Below are positions 1 through 10,977 of a stretch of 64,000 nt of DNA, in pieces (the first letter of the stretch is position 1; each line of letters starts with the position of its first letter). The position numbers and the translations under genes were made by a program. Source of the DNA: Posidonia oceanica (Eukaryota; Streptophyta; Magnoliopsida; Alismatales; Posidoniaceae). Location of the stretch: assembly GCA_037176725.1 (NCBI GenBank), contig JAZBRS010000050.1, positions 15,642,001 to 15,706,000 on the forward strand, read 5' to 3'. The notes beneath the pieces were generated by a model. That model made no database searches and was not told the DNA's origin. It was given only the letters and a program-made list of their open reading frames with translations.

Positions 1-1502
1 GATTAAGGAACCATGGGAATTTAGAAGGGACATGAGTGACAAGAATTATGTGATATCAATATCATGGAAATCCCTTCTAAATCAAACATCTCACACAATC
101 CCTGCCTCGGAACACACCAAGCACTCTTGGATCCTCGCTAAAGGGTAGGCAGAAACATGAAATAGTGTAGGAAAAAACTTTTGCAATGTAGTCAACCCTA
201 CCCATCTATCAAAAAACGCCCCTAGTTACCACAACCCACCTCCATCACCAAACCACACCACATAACCTCTTCAACTTCTAGGATCCCTCTCCACACCCAA
301 GAAGTTTTTCTAACATGCTCCCCCACTAGGCCCATTAGTTTACCTTTGTACCATTTCCCAAGAATGATCTGTTGCCATAGTCGAGCTCCATTCTCCCCAT
401 CCTAACCTAGTCTCCATATCCATTTCCCTAGAAGTGATAAGTTGAAAGATCTGAAGTAACATATCCCAATTCCTCCTTCCTTTTGCAAGTAGCACACTTT
501 GTTCCAAGCTATGAAAACCTTTATGCTCCTTTCTACCCCCTTTCCATAGAAACTTGGACATGATACTCTCCAACTTTCTTACCACCAAAATTGGAATTCT
601 GAAAATCGATTAGTAAATGGGGAGATTCGCTAACACTGATGAAATCAAAGGGAGTTTTCCTTCAAAAGACAAAAAATTCCAGCCCACCCTGCAAGTCATC
701 TTTCAAACCCATCCACAATCGGATCCCACTCACTGTTTCTCAAGGCACTACCACTCAAATGTAGGCCAAGATATTTGAACAGGAAGGACTCAATCCTGCA
801 TCTCATAAACTTCACCTCATTTTTAACCATTTGAGCCTCGGTTCCAACTCCAATCACCGTAGACTTGTGAAAATTAACTTGCAATCCTGTAATCATGCTA
901 AACAATCTCAGGACAAAAGTCAAATTAACAACTTGTTCATGCTCTGCCCTATAGAAAATTAGAGTGTCATCTACGTACTGAATATAGGAAACCAACCTCA
1001 TCCCTTTTCCAGGACAAAAACCTCGAATCAAACCATTGTCTTCTGCTTTTAGACACAATCGCCTAAACACTTCTGCAACCAATGAGAATAAAAGGGGAGA
1101 AAACAGATGTCCCTGTCTAAGTCCACACCCACACTGAAAATAACCTTTAGGACAACCATTGACTAGCACACAGAAACGGGCTGAATTGACGCAGTACCCT
1201 ATTCAATCTCTCCATTTCGTCCCAAACCCCATGCAGCACATCACCTCCTCAAGACAGCTCCAATTCACACTATCATATGCCTTTCCCACGCCCAATTTCC
1301 ATACTAACCCAGGAATGACTCTGGCCTCAATACATTCATGTGCAACTAAGAATCCATCTAGAATCTGATGACCTTATACAAAAGCTGACTGGAAATCTAC
1401 ATTGAGTTTGTTCGTCAGTCGTTTGAGTCTTTTAGCAAGATATTTGGCAACTATCTTATAAACACCATTCAACAGGTTAATAGGCTAGAAATCCATTATA
1501 TC
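1..1502 (-). pseudogene. LINE ORF2, reverse transcriptase palm/thumb and C-terminal part
   Basis: Minus-strand reading gives the L1-type reverse transcriptase from the fingers (LNGVYKIVAKYLA, near 1470) through GLRQGHLFSPLLFSLVAE near 1110 to the catalytic YVDD motif near 970. Thumb sequence FKYLGLHL follows near 760. From about 590 to 1 the frame resembles the LINE C-terminal region (FLWKGGRKEHKG, then FFDRWVGLTTLQ before the zf-RVT domain). The usual plant motif is FADD; YVDD here is a variant. Stops and frameshifts are scattered, for example after LDGFLVAHE and upstream of PINLLNG. The reading frame runs off the left edge. The right limit, 1502, is the first copy of the ATATC duplication made by copia A. 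Confidence 0.85.
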
Positions 1503-1637
1503 TGTTGAGCTTATTAGAGTATTGTGTATTGGATAGTGTAATTGGGTAATTGGATATCCATTTATATCCTATCATATATATTTGTAACATGTTGACCCAA
1601 TAGCGATATATACACAATATTTTCTCTCAATCTTACA
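1503..1637 (+). repeat. 5' LTR of copia A
   Basis: 135 bp, starts TGTTGAGCTTATTAGAG and ends CAATCTTACA. It matches 7095-7229 over its whole length. It contains the AT-rich stretch expected of a short copia LTR promoter, but no specific TATA box can be singled out. Confidence 0.92.
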
Positions 1638-1650
1638 TGGTATCAAAGCC
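1638..1650 (+). other. Primer binding site of copia A (initiator tRNA-Met)
   Basis: TGGTATCAAAGCC directly follows the 5' LTR and matches the usual plant copia site TGGTATCAGAGC with one change. Confidence 0.85.
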
Positions 1651-2145
1651 CAAGAAGAAACCCTAGCCGCCGGCCACTTCCTCACCTCCAGCGCCGGCAA
1701 CCTTGTCTCCGGCCACCTCCGGCACTGTCAGGAGCTTCCCACCTCTTTTCTGCCACCTCCAGGGTCAGGCGAACCCTCAGTCGGCACCGACAGACCGTCT
1801 GGAGCCTTCCACCTCCGCCACCGTCGGGCCTCCCATAGACTTCTCCTGCCGGCGCCAGGGCCAACAGGCCCTAATCTACTTCCAACAGGCCTCTACCAGG
1901 CCTGTCCGGCTGCTGTACGGGGCTACTATCTACCAAGCATCTACTACTACCATCGGCAGTTGATCTAGTGGCCATTACTGCTGAACTGCTCGTATAAAGA
2001 GCTATGTACCCTTCTCTTTACAACTACTGAAGGTGGTTCTTATTGTCCACCCGGGTTATCATCTCTTGAAGGCTTTCTGGCATGTTTTCAGCATCGATTA
2101 GACCTAGATAACACCCATTTACAGATCTGATTTGTGCAGATCAAC
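1651..2145 (+). other. Untranslated GC-rich leader of copia A
   Basis: About 500 bp between primer site and gag. The first 300 bp are rich in CCGGC and CACCTCC runs and are far more GC-rich than the flanks. Short open frames occur on both strands but have no homologues I recognise. I see no gene here. Confidence 0.6.
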
Positions 2146-2928
2146 ATGGCCTCCAGGGAATCTCTCATTAAGAATTTAAGTGGAACCTCAGAAAAACTCA
2201 ATGGAAAGAACTACTTACTGTGGACACAAAATTTTGAGACATTTCTTGTTGCTCATCGCAAGCTCAAACATTTGACTCAGCCCCCTTCTGATGCAAAAGA
2301 CAATACATATGAAGATTGGTTTGCAGATGACTCTGCTATTGTTTCCTGGTTGGTGAATAGCATGGAACCCACGGTTGCTCGAGGTGTGATGATTCTTAGA
2401 CCTACAAAGAAGATCTGGGACGCCTTGAAGCAGATGTATGGATATGAGAAGAACATTTCTCGGATTTTTGAAGTATATGAGCAGATTTTTACACTGAAGA
2501 TGGGGAACAGTTCAGTACAGGATCACTATGGTTCACTTCGGGCCCTCCTGGATGAGCTTGATTTGTATAGCCACTGACATCTGATATTGCTACGATGCAT
2601 CGTTATCGTGAAGAACTTGCAGTTGCAGCTTATCTTTCTGGCTTGACTCCAGACCTCTCGTCTCAGATTCGAGGCCAGATCCTTGGTGCAGATTCTACTC
2701 CAAGTCTGGAGAGCACATTTGCTAGGATTCTCTGTGTTTCTACCGATGTACCCACATCTACTTAAGATCATTCTGCCATGGCTACTACTCGTAGTCGTGG
2801 TCGCAGTTCTGGCCGAGGAGGACGACGGATTGATGGCAGAGGTTGTACTCCATGTGAGCACTATGGTCGTACTAACCACAGATTAGATCGCTACTTGGAA
2901 AAGTTTGAAAGGCCAGATTGGACATAGG
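2146..2928 (+). pseudogene. copia A gag (nucleocapsid precursor), broken
   Basis: The ATG at 2146 opens [20 protein letters not shown], the N-terminus shared by all copia gag remnants in this window (elements B, C and D). The gag-polyprotein domain runs to about residue 140 ([45 protein letters not shown]) and then meets a stop at 2575. Homology continues in another frame (MHRYREELAVAAYLSGL, QIRGQILGADS), then an Arg/Gly-rich stretch and the remains of a zinc knuckle (CEHYGRTNHRLDRY near 2850-2890), whose last cysteine is lost. A stop at about 2926 follows. The product would have formed the virus-like particle. Confidence 0.85.
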
Positions 2929-3039
2929 TTTCTACAGAGGTACAGAGTACACCTGCAACTGCGCCTACTACCAGTGTGCCACCAGTGATACTTTCTCAGG
3001 AGTACGCCCAGTGTCTTCAGTTTAGAGAGACTCAGTCTT

Positions 3040-4480
3040 TTACTGCTATGGTATCTCTGGTTTATTAGCCTCTAGAGATAGTTCTTGGATCATTGATTCA
3101 GGAGCATTTTCCCATATGATAGGTAGTCGTGATCTTTTTTCCCGTATATCCCAGTTGCCAGATATTAGATAGTTTCCATTGCAGATGGTCGGACTTGTCG
3201 TGTTTCTGGACAAGACATTATTCGTGCTACATCTCAGTTAACATTAGACAAAGTTCTTTATGTATCTGAATTTTCAGTTAACCTTTTATCGATTAGTTCC
3301 ATTACCAAATATCTTAATTGCTTTGTGACATTCTTCCATTTTCATTGTACCTTTCAGGACCTGCAGACGGGGAAGAAGATTGGTTTGGGGCGTAATAAAG
3401 GCCAAGGAGTCTACTTACTTGTCAAAGATGAGATACCTTGAGGTTTTGCATCGTTGGCTTTTACAGTAAAACCATCTATTATATGGCAACGTCGTTTGGG
3501 TTATCCTTCTCATCAGAAACTACAGCAGGCTCTTCCATGGATATTTGTTTCTTCTTTTCAGTGTGAGTCTTGTAAGTTAGGTAAGCACCATCCTGCTACC
3601 TTTCATAGTCTTCGTTTGGTTCGAAGTAAGAGTCCTTTTGAATTGATTCACTATGATGTATGGGGTCCAGCCAAAACACCTTCTGTGTCTGGTTATAAAT
3701 ATTACTTTGTCTTTATTGATGATTTTTCACGTGTGTCATGGGTTTATTTGTTGACAGATAGAGTCAGTGTTTTTGATACTATTAAAAAGTTTTTTGTGGA
3801 AACAATAAATCAATATTCTATCTGTCCCAAAATTCTTCGAACTGATAATGCTTTGGAATTTACTCAAGCAAACCTTCACTATTATTGTGAGTCTTTTGGT
3901 GTTATACAACAAACATCTTGTCCACATACTTCTCAACAAAATGGTGTGGCCGAATGCAATCATCGTCATATATTTGACATTGCTCGGTCACTCATGCTTG
4001 ATATGCATATTCCAAAGTATCTATGGTCTGATGCTGTCCTAACAACTTCCTCTTTCATCAATCGTATGCCATCCACCCCACTTGGGAGGAGATTCCACTT
4101 AGGAGGCTACGTCCTGATGTAGATATTTTTTCTCTCACTCCTTGGGTATTTGGTTGTGTTACCTTTGTTCAGGATTTGACCCCAAACCTGGATAAACTTG
4201 CTCCACGGTCCGTTCGTTGTGTGTTCTTGGGATATTCTCGTACTCAACGAGGCTATCGGTGCTACATTCCTGCTACCAAGAAATACCTTGTCTCTGCTGA
4301 TGTTACAATCTTTGAAACTCAACACTTCTTTGATAGTGTCCCGTTGTCGTTTGAAAGTATGTCTTTACCTTGCATTGTTAAGTATCAATGATGCACATAC
4401 TACAGGGAAAGAGGTATCTGATACTTTGCAGGTATACCGACGACGACTATGCCCTCCCACAGCCATTTCTTCTTCACCAT
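3040..4480 (+). pseudogene. copia A protease and integrase, broken
   Basis: The protease active-site region reads SSWIIDSGAFSHM near 3085-3120, where DSG is the aspartic-protease motif. Integrase follows. Its HHCC zinc part is near 3480-3590 (RRLGYPSHQKL, CESCKLGKHH). The catalytic core is near 3640-4080 ([43 protein letters not shown]), so the Asp-Asp-Glu residues are largely present. A stop lies at 3439 before the integrase zinc part. A frameshift near 4090 breaks the reading in the segment before LRPDV. The linker to reverse transcriptase is interrupted by a MITE from 4485. Integrase would have inserted the cDNA into the genome. Confidence 0.85.
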
Positions 4481-4484
4481 CTGC

Positions 4485-5409
4485 CAAGGTTCAAAACATC
4501 GATGTCGTGTCGGACTTCGGACAGAAATAGGAAATGTGTCGGACATCGGTGGAAAGTCGATGGAAACACAGTAAATTTACGGAAGTTCATGAAAATGGTC
4601 AAAAAACTTCGAGTTTTGCTTTGAAACTCTAAGATAAGCTAAAGTAAGCAATAATCTACATCTAGGACTACTTAGATCAATTTTTCTAAAAATGTATCAC
4701 ATTAAAATACACTACATAAACTTAACATAAATATCCTAAAGCATAAAGAGTACCTAAAAATACTTAATAAATGTATAAATCATACTTAAAAATAATTAGT
4801 ATATGCTTAAAATGAATAGTTCTCACTATATTTATTATAGAGAGAAAATAAAGTTAAGAAAATACTTAAGTGTTGGAGATGTGGAATCTGATTGAGGATT
4901 ACCCCAGATGTTGCCACTTCACAGAGTTCACAGGGGTCAGTGAGCCTGGGGGGTCTAGGGGGAGCAGGCGCGCCCCTCCTGTAGGGGTGGTGGAGGTAAC
5001 GCCCCCGTCCCGAAACGGTACACGATTATATGAGTATCCTAATTTTACTAATTTTATAGAATCATTAGGTTAGACATATGTTTTATTAGGTTAGATATAT
5101 GTATTATTAGGTTAGATTTATGTAATATCAAGTTATTAATATCAAAACACAAAAAAAAAACATAAAAAAACCTATGACCGAAATTTCGCCTGTGTTGGTA
5201 CTAAAAATGAACATGTCGGCCGACACATCATTCTCGTGTTGTAAAAACTCGGCATGTCGGTCGACACGGTCAACATGCTCGACTCGGGACCGAAATTACC
5301 ACCGAAATCCAGCATTCACCGATTTTCTCCTTAATGTCGTTTCCCTATTTTGCATTTCCGACACGTGTCGGCGAAATTTCGCCGACACGGGCCGATGTTT
5401 GTAACCATG
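4485..5409. mobile_element. hAT-like MITE (non-autonomous DNA transposon) inside copia A
   Basis: The 925-bp insert is flanked by an 8-bp direct repeat CCATCTGC (4477-4484 and 5410-5417), the duplication length made by hAT transposases. Its ends are imperfect inverted repeats: CAAGGTTCAAAACATCG at the left and, read on the other strand, CATGGTTACAAACATCG at the right (14 of 17 match). Subterminal regions repeat the motif GTGTCGG and its complement many times, as hAT transposase-binding regions often do. No transposase reading frame is present. It splits the copia A linker between integrase and reverse transcriptase, so it is younger than copia A. Superfamily assignment rests on the duplication length and the CA-start of the ends. 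Confidence 0.75.
5364..5389. repeat. 26-bp perfect palindrome in the MITE's right subterminal region
   Basis: The sequence centred on GGCGAAATTTCGCC is its own reverse complement over 26 bp. It overlaps a second palindrome, CCGACACGTGTCGG (5359-5372). Both are built from the GTGTCGG motif repeated through the MITE ends. Confidence 0.9.
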
Positions 5410-5417
5410 CCATCTGC

Positions 5418-7086
5418 AGATTTGCCACCTACAGACTTTCATTTGCCCATTGCTATTCAGAAAGGTACACGTGTCTCCACTGCACATTCCATTTCCCATT
5501 TTGTTAGCTATGATCGCTTTCACCTTACTTTCCGTACATTTGCCTTGTCTATTACTTTTGAGTCAATTTCTAGGAACTACCAAGAGGTAATTTTACTTCC
5601 ACAGTGGAAGGCAGCCATGGATAAAGAAATGCAGGCTCTTGTGTCTCGTAAGACGTGGAGATTGGTTCCTAGGCTAGAGGAAACGAATGTTGTTACTTAC
5701 AGATGGGTGTTTGCCGTTAAATACAAACCTGATGGTATGATGGGCAGGTACAAAGCACGCTTAGTAGCATGAGGCTTCACACAGGAATATGACATTGATT
5801 ATTCTGAGACATTCTTTCTTTGTTGCCAGACTGAATTCAATCAGGGTCATTCTTTCCATTGCTATCAATAAGTCTTGGGAGCTGTCAGCTAGATGTAAAT
5901 AATACTTTCCTATATGGTGATCTTGCAGAGCAGGTGCATATGGAGCAACCCCCGGGGTATATTGCTTAGGGGAGAGTCAGGTGTGTCTCCTCAGGAAAGC
6001 TATCTATGGCCTTAAATAGAGTCCACAAGCCTGGTTTGAGAAGTTCAGTAGTATTGTTACTTCTTGTAGTTTTTGACGCTGTGTTGTGGATCATTCTATT
6101 TTTTACAGACGGACGGATAGTAGTTGTGTGATTAGTTGTGTATATGTGTGATATTCTGGTGACGGATAGTGATGTTACAGGCATCCAGAGGACGAAGGAT
6201 CATTTGCAGAAGCACTTTGTGACCAAGGATATGGGCAGACCCAAGTATTTCTTGGGTATTGAGTTTGCTTATACTAGAGACAGAATGACATTGTCACAGA
6301 GAAAATATGCATTAGATCTTCTACAAGAAACAGGTCTCTTGGGGTGTAAGCCAGAAACTACTCCATTTGACCAAAGCTTAGACTTCTGGGACAACTCTTC
6401 ACCCCTGTTAAAGGATGCTGACAGGTACAGGCAGTTGAATGGGAAGTTGATCTATCTGACTGTTACATGCCCAGATATTGCATACATTGTTGGGATTCTT
6501 AGCCAATTTATGTAAGAACCAAGGACAGTTCATTAATTGGGAGTCTTACAAGTGTTGTTTTACATTAAGAAGGTTCCAGGCAAAGGACTAGTTTATAAGA
6601 AAAATGATCATCTGCACATTAAAGCCTATTTAGACTCTGACTATGCTGAAGATAGAGGAAATAGAAAGTCTATTACAGGATATTATATCTATGTTGGGGG
6701 AAACTTTGTTACATGACCCAGTAAAAAGTAAAATATTGTCTCTAGATCCAATGTTGAATCTGAGTATAGATCTATGATTCAGACTACTTATAGATGATGT
6801 GGCTTCACTCTCTTGTGACAAACTTGGATCTTCCTATTGATGTACCCATGTCCATGTATTATGACAATTAGGTAGCCATCTACATTGCCAATAATCCCAC
6901 ATTCCATGAACGCACCAAGCATATAGAGGTGAATTGTCAAGAGATGGTGATGCAAGGAGTTATCTCTACTCCATACACAAAGTCCTCTGACCAGTTTGCA
7001 GACATATTTATTAAGGGACTTAGTATTGGAACCTATGAATTTCTTTGTAACAAACTTGACATGATAGATATATATACTCCAGCTTG
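5418..7086 (+). pseudogene. copia A reverse transcriptase and RNase H, broken
   Basis: The frame resumes right after the MITE (TDFHLPIAIQKGTR). Reverse transcriptase starts near 5600 (QWKAAMDKEMQALVSRKTW, WVFAVKYKPDG). The catalytic segment is decayed (MYMCDILVTDSDVTGI near 6140-6180, where YVDDIL is expected). The palm/thumb part is clearer ([19 protein letters not shown], near 6210-6270; [17 protein letters not shown]). RNase H is recognisable from about 6600 to 7086 ([33 protein letters not shown]). Several stops replace Arg, Gln or Trp codons, for example TGA at 5770 in place of CGA. Confidence 0.85.
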
Positions 7087-7094
7087 AGAGAGAG

Positions 7095-7229
7095 TGTTGA
7101 ACTTATTAGAGTATTGTGTATTAGGTAGTGTAATAGAGTAATTGGATATCCATTTATATTATATCCTATATATATGTAACACGTTGACCCAATAGCAATA
7201 TATACACAATATTTTCTCTCCATCTTACA
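7095..7229 (+). repeat. 3' LTR of copia A
   Basis: 135 bp, TGTTGAACTTATTAGAG to CCATCTTACA, preceded by the purine tract GAGAGAGAG and followed by the second ATATC target copy. About 12 differences from the 5' LTR by eye. Confidence 0.92.
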
Positions 7230-7700
7230 ATATCAATTGCACCGACCTTCCTGGGAATCAACGTGACGAAGGTAGAATTTGCAAATCTGATGTCACCCCC
7301 ATTTGTGTGGAAATCATTCATTATTGCCATGATCTCTATCCTGAACAAATCCCAATATTTATGGAATATGACAATTGGAAAACCATCAGGATCTAGAGCT
7401 TTGTCCCCTGCCATCATGAATATGGCTTTCTGTACCTCATCATCAAAGAAACGTTTCTCAAGCTCCTCAACTTCTGATTTCTTCCTTTTCGGATAAGATC
7501 ACCCCCTCAATGATTATTGGACCCATTGAATTCATGCGCCGTCTTCCATTTGCCACTCTATGAAAAAACTTGGAATTGCAGTCACCCACTTTTAGCCACA
7601 AGGCTCGTGATCACTACCTTCATGCTACTTCTTCTCTTTTAAGCCATAGTTCAAGCTCCTACTTTAAATTATCCTTACCCAACTTGTTCATGTCCGTCCA
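7230..7700 (-). pseudogene. LINE ORF2, reverse transcriptase fingers segment
   Basis: Minus strand. This piece lies between the two LTR-element insertions. It reads DKALDPDGFPIVIFHKYWDL, then FHTNGGDIRFANSTFVTLIP and RKVGAIDI. That is the start of the L1 reverse transcriptase domain (the DGF.....W and LIPK..GA..I motifs). Upstream (7450-7700) is the linker after the endonuclease (ANGRRRMNSMGPIIIEG). It joins the segment 1-1502 at the copia A target site and the segment 10978-11973 at the solo-LTR target site. Stops and frameshifts are present. Confidence 0.85.
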
Positions 7701-7782
7701 TGTAACGACCTAGATTTTAGACGGCATTTTGGACCAGAAATTTCGTTTGGAAATTCTAGATTGTTGAACGCTGAGTCTCATG

Positions 7783-9306
7783 TGTTTAATGTAAAACGCA
7801 ACTCCAACAGCGTTCTACACCTGCATTTATGTGTTGTGGCTTTTGTTGTGTTGAACGCTGGCTATAGTGCGTTTAATGTTAAATGCGGTATCCCTAGCGT
7901 TCTACACTGGCATTGGTGTTTTCTGGATTTTAGGTGTTAGACACAAGGTTGCGTCTAACACTTGTAATTCTCGTTGTTATACGCATGCATGCATGCGTTC
8001 TACGTTGAACGCATCGTCGATCGCGTATAACGCCTTGTGTTTCATCCAGAAGCTTCAACCGCCTATTTATACCTATGCATGGGTGACTTCCAGGGGAGGA
8101 CCTCTTCCTCTTCTTCTCCAGCCTGGCATGGAAGTTTCTAGTGGCTCCGGATGTTATGTTTGACCGAAGGGAGCGTAGAGAAGGTGAGTTGGGTTCATGG
8201 GTTTTGGGTACTCCTTCTTCTTCCTCTTTTCTCTTAGTGCACACACTGATCATTGGGTTTTTGTGTGTTGCATGAGTCCCTGAGGAGTGGTGGAGGCCAG
8301 AAGATGCTTGAGGAATGCTTGGAAGGCTTGGCAGAAGCTCTGGATCGTCGGAAGCTCGCTTGGAGTCAGGTGTTCCATGGTGCAAGGTAGTTTTAGATGG
8401 TTTTTGTGGTTGAGTTTGATGCATGCTAGTTTATTTGACGTACCTTTAGCATTATTGTTGTGTGTATGAATTCCTGGGGCTGGAATGCATGATTATGGGG
8501 GCTATACCAATGCAGGTGTGCTAGCAGTGTGTTGAACGTAGGGTCCGGTGCGTTCAACATTGAACACCCAGACAGCTGCATTTTACACTGCTGTATTGAA
8601 TTCTAATTTCCTTTCCTTGTTATGGTAGTCCAGTTGATTTTGGATTTATTTATAATACATGCTGTAATGAACCTGATTATTCTGTTCCATTGTTGGTCTC
8701 CTGGGTGATTGGAATAGGTGTATGATAGTGTGTTGCTGATTTAAATCCAAAATCTGAGCCATGGGTGTTGAACGCAGCCTAGGCTACATTTAACGTTAAA
8801 CGCAGGCTACCCTGCGTTTAACACCCCTGGCAGTTATTTTGATGCATACTTAAATGGAATTAATCTAGATGGATTAGAGAATTGGTAGTAGGTTGGATAC
8901 AGTGTTATAGAGGGCATTTATTTATGCATTGATCCTCCTTAATAAATGGCTGAAGTATGGATTAGTTTTATGGTAGAGTTAGTTGAGGAATGGGGGTCTG
9001 GGTGTTGAATGCAGCCCATGCTGCATTTAACATTAAACGTAAGGTCTCCTGCGTTCAACACCTGGAGATGCATTTAGTTGCTTTCCCTATAAATTAATGT
9101 ATATAATGACATAGAAATACTAGGTTGATCCCCTTTATTTTCCCTGATATAGATAATAATTTATAGATAGGCTAGGAGGTATTTCTATAGCTTAGCAATT
9201 GAGTGTGCGTGTGGCGGTGCACTGAATTAGATTCAGGGGCACTGGTTTAAGGTGTAAAACGCAAGCCAGGTTGCGTTTGATGTTGATGGCTTGCAATCAA
9301 CACTTG
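7783..9306. repeat. Recurring ~58-bp inverted-repeat module (GTTGAACGC...GCGTTCAACAC) in the solo LTR
   Basis: A module with GTTGAACGC at one end, TTTAA(C/T)GTTAAACGC in the middle and GCGTT(C/T)AACACC at the other recurs at about 7783, 7854, 8531, 8767, 9004 and, degenerate, 9254. Scattered half-copies lie near 7937-8040. Starts at 8531, 8767 and 9004 are 236 and 237 bp apart. In the 8767 copy the right half forms a perfect 12-bp stem with a 4-base loop (8795-8806 with 8811-8822). The sequence between modules is not obviously repeated. Confidence 0.75.
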
Positions 9307-9749
9307 TTTTTAGAATTTAAAATTTTGAGGTTGGTTGTGATGGTGTTTGGCCTTGTAATTAAATGAAACTTCAAGGTTATTGTCCGGGCTTTGGGGTGGT
9401 TTCTCCTGGGTGAGATTTATGCCCAGAAGATGTGCTTTTCCGTTCTTGTTTTGTGTGCATTTTGGACACGGTTTTGGTTTTGTGATTTTAAATGGTTTTC
9501 AAATAATTTTGGAAAAAGGTATTAGATGTTTTGGAAAATGATTTTCCAAAGGATTTGAAAAAAGATCCATAATTTTGGGTAACTTTTGGTGGTTTCCTGT
9601 GCTGTGTTTTATGGTGCTTTCGAGATGATTTTCGAAATAATTTTCGAAAATAGTTTCCAAAAGAATTTTGGAAAAGAAATACATGGTTTGCAAAGTTTTG
9701 AAAAAAAAATTCTGAGGTTTTGGGAGACCAAGACATCGAAGCTTCTGGC

Positions 9750-10030
9750 TAGCAGACTAGGGATGACTGATACCCCTAAATGGTTGAGAGTCAGTTGTTT
9801 AGAATGATGTTTGTACTTTTCCATGGTTTTGTAGGAGCCACGTAAGCCGAAGGATCGTATTGACGGATCAGGGACGACTGATATCCCTAAAGAGCCAAAT
9901 GCGAGCCTGAGGTTGTGGTTACTGAGTGGTAGGAGTCACAGGACCGTAGGACTGTACTAACGGACTAGGGACGATTGATACCTCTAGAATGTCATGTACG
10001 AGTCTAACGTTGTGACTGTCAAATGGTAGG
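9750..10030. repeat. Three degenerate ~100-bp direct repeats in the solo LTR
   Basis: The phrase (C/G)GA(C/T)(C/T)AGGGA(C/T)GA(C/T)TGATA recurs near 9756, 9864 and 9963, followed by CC(C/T)(C/T)TA(A/G)A. The flanking words GGATCGTA/GGACTGTA and ACGGA also recur. This is imprecise tandem repetition inside the LTR. Confidence 0.55.
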
Positions 10031-10977
10031 GTCTAGGGTTTGAGTCCCAGGTGGCCCGAGTTGAAGGCGTCGAGAGGACGTATCCTGTGTTTGTCCTAGA
10101 GTGGATCTTTGGAGGGTTCTTAGAGTAAGGACCTAGGACGGATGAACTCCTACACAAGGTAGCTTGTCTGTGGCAGTGCAGTATGCTTCGATGGCTGCTT
10201 GTCGGCTGGTCGGTCGCTGGTGGCTATAGTGACACCACAGGTTTTCACGCTGGGGGCATAAGTTGTGGTTTTGAGTTCTGATTGAGGTTTTCAAGCCTTG
10301 GTTTTGAGCCATAATTTTGAGCTGATTTTAGACTTGGTTTGGCATAGAGTAGCCATTCCAAGTGACCTGTTTTTGAGATGTGATTGTATGTTGATTTTGG
10401 ACTTAGCTTAGCATAGAGTAGCCATTCCAAGTGTGCATAAAGAGTTTCAAAAGATGCACGTGTTTTGAGAGAAAAAAGACATTGATTTTGAAAGACATGT
10501 TTTAAAGGATCTATGCTTGTAGGACAATAGTAGACTGCCTCATTGTGGTTTTGTGGCATCAATGTAGGATGCCTGCTTTCTGAAGTTTTTTGGTATGGTT
10601 TTCTGGAATGCATGCCTAAGGGGTTTGGTACATCACGGTTTTTGGGTGGTTGGTCTTGGTGTGACTTTGAGTGCGGCCTTTTAGTTTTATTCGTTTTGGT
10701 TTTGTTTAGGTAGAGTGTGTGCTGGATGGCCTTTCAGTGGTCACTCATGTATGCTTTGTTTTCTGCTTTTCGTAGATACAGGTTAGGAATAGGTTCGACT
10801 TGCTAGTGCACATAGAGAGGAGTCACTCTATTACACATCAAGGATCCTGGGTAAGTATGTTTAGTTTTATTTCTGTTAATTATGTTAACTGTTAATGATT
10901 ATGTATTTGGATTTAGTTTCAGGATTGATGTAAAAAAAAATGTAGCTAAGATAAAAGTGACGCCCAGGGGCGTTACA

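Larger units (their letters stand above)
1503..7229 (+). mobile_element. Ty1/copia retrotransposon A, complete with LTRs, decayed, carrying a hAT-like MITE
   Basis: Two 135-bp LTRs (1503-1637 and 7095-7229) bound the element, both beginning TGTTGA and ending CTTACA. The flanks carry a perfect 5-bp target duplication, ATATC, at 1498-1502 and 7230-7234. Inside, in copia order on the plus strand, are a tRNA-Met primer site, a GC-rich leader, gag, protease, integrase, reverse transcriptase and RNase H, with a purine tract (GAGAGAGAG) just before the 3' LTR. The LTRs differ at about 9 percent of sites by eye, so the insertion is fairly old. It interrupts the LINE reverse transcriptase. Without its own MITE (4485-5409) the element is about 4.8 kb, normal for small copia elements. 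All reading frames are broken. Confidence 0.92.
7701..10977. mobile_element. Solo LTR (3277 bp) of a large-LTR Ty3/gypsy element
   Basis: The block starts TGTAACGACC and ends GGGCGTTACA, so its ends are short inverted repeats with the TG...CA signature. It is flanked by a perfect 5-bp duplication GTCCA (7696-7700 and 10978-10982). No gag-pol sequence lies inside. It is therefore best read as a single LTR left by recombination between the two LTRs of a full element. Near its end, GTGTGTGCTGGATGGC then GGTCACTCATGTATG (about 10707-10755) resembles the same region of gypsy G's LTR (about 41115-41150), so it probably belongs to the same chromodomain gypsy lineage, which typically has LTRs of 2-4 kb. 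Orientation is inferred plus from that match. Short open frames inside match nothing I recognise. Confidence 0.8.

Noticed and set aside
1682..1963. Overlapping frames in the leader of copia A
   Set aside because: Products of GC-rich composition between primer site and gag; similar frames appear in the leaders of B, C and D.
7867..8424. Open frames of 98 (+) and 164 (-) codons in the solo LTR
   Set aside because: They span the hairpin module and flanking LTR sequence and match no family; LTRs of this type do not normally encode proteins.
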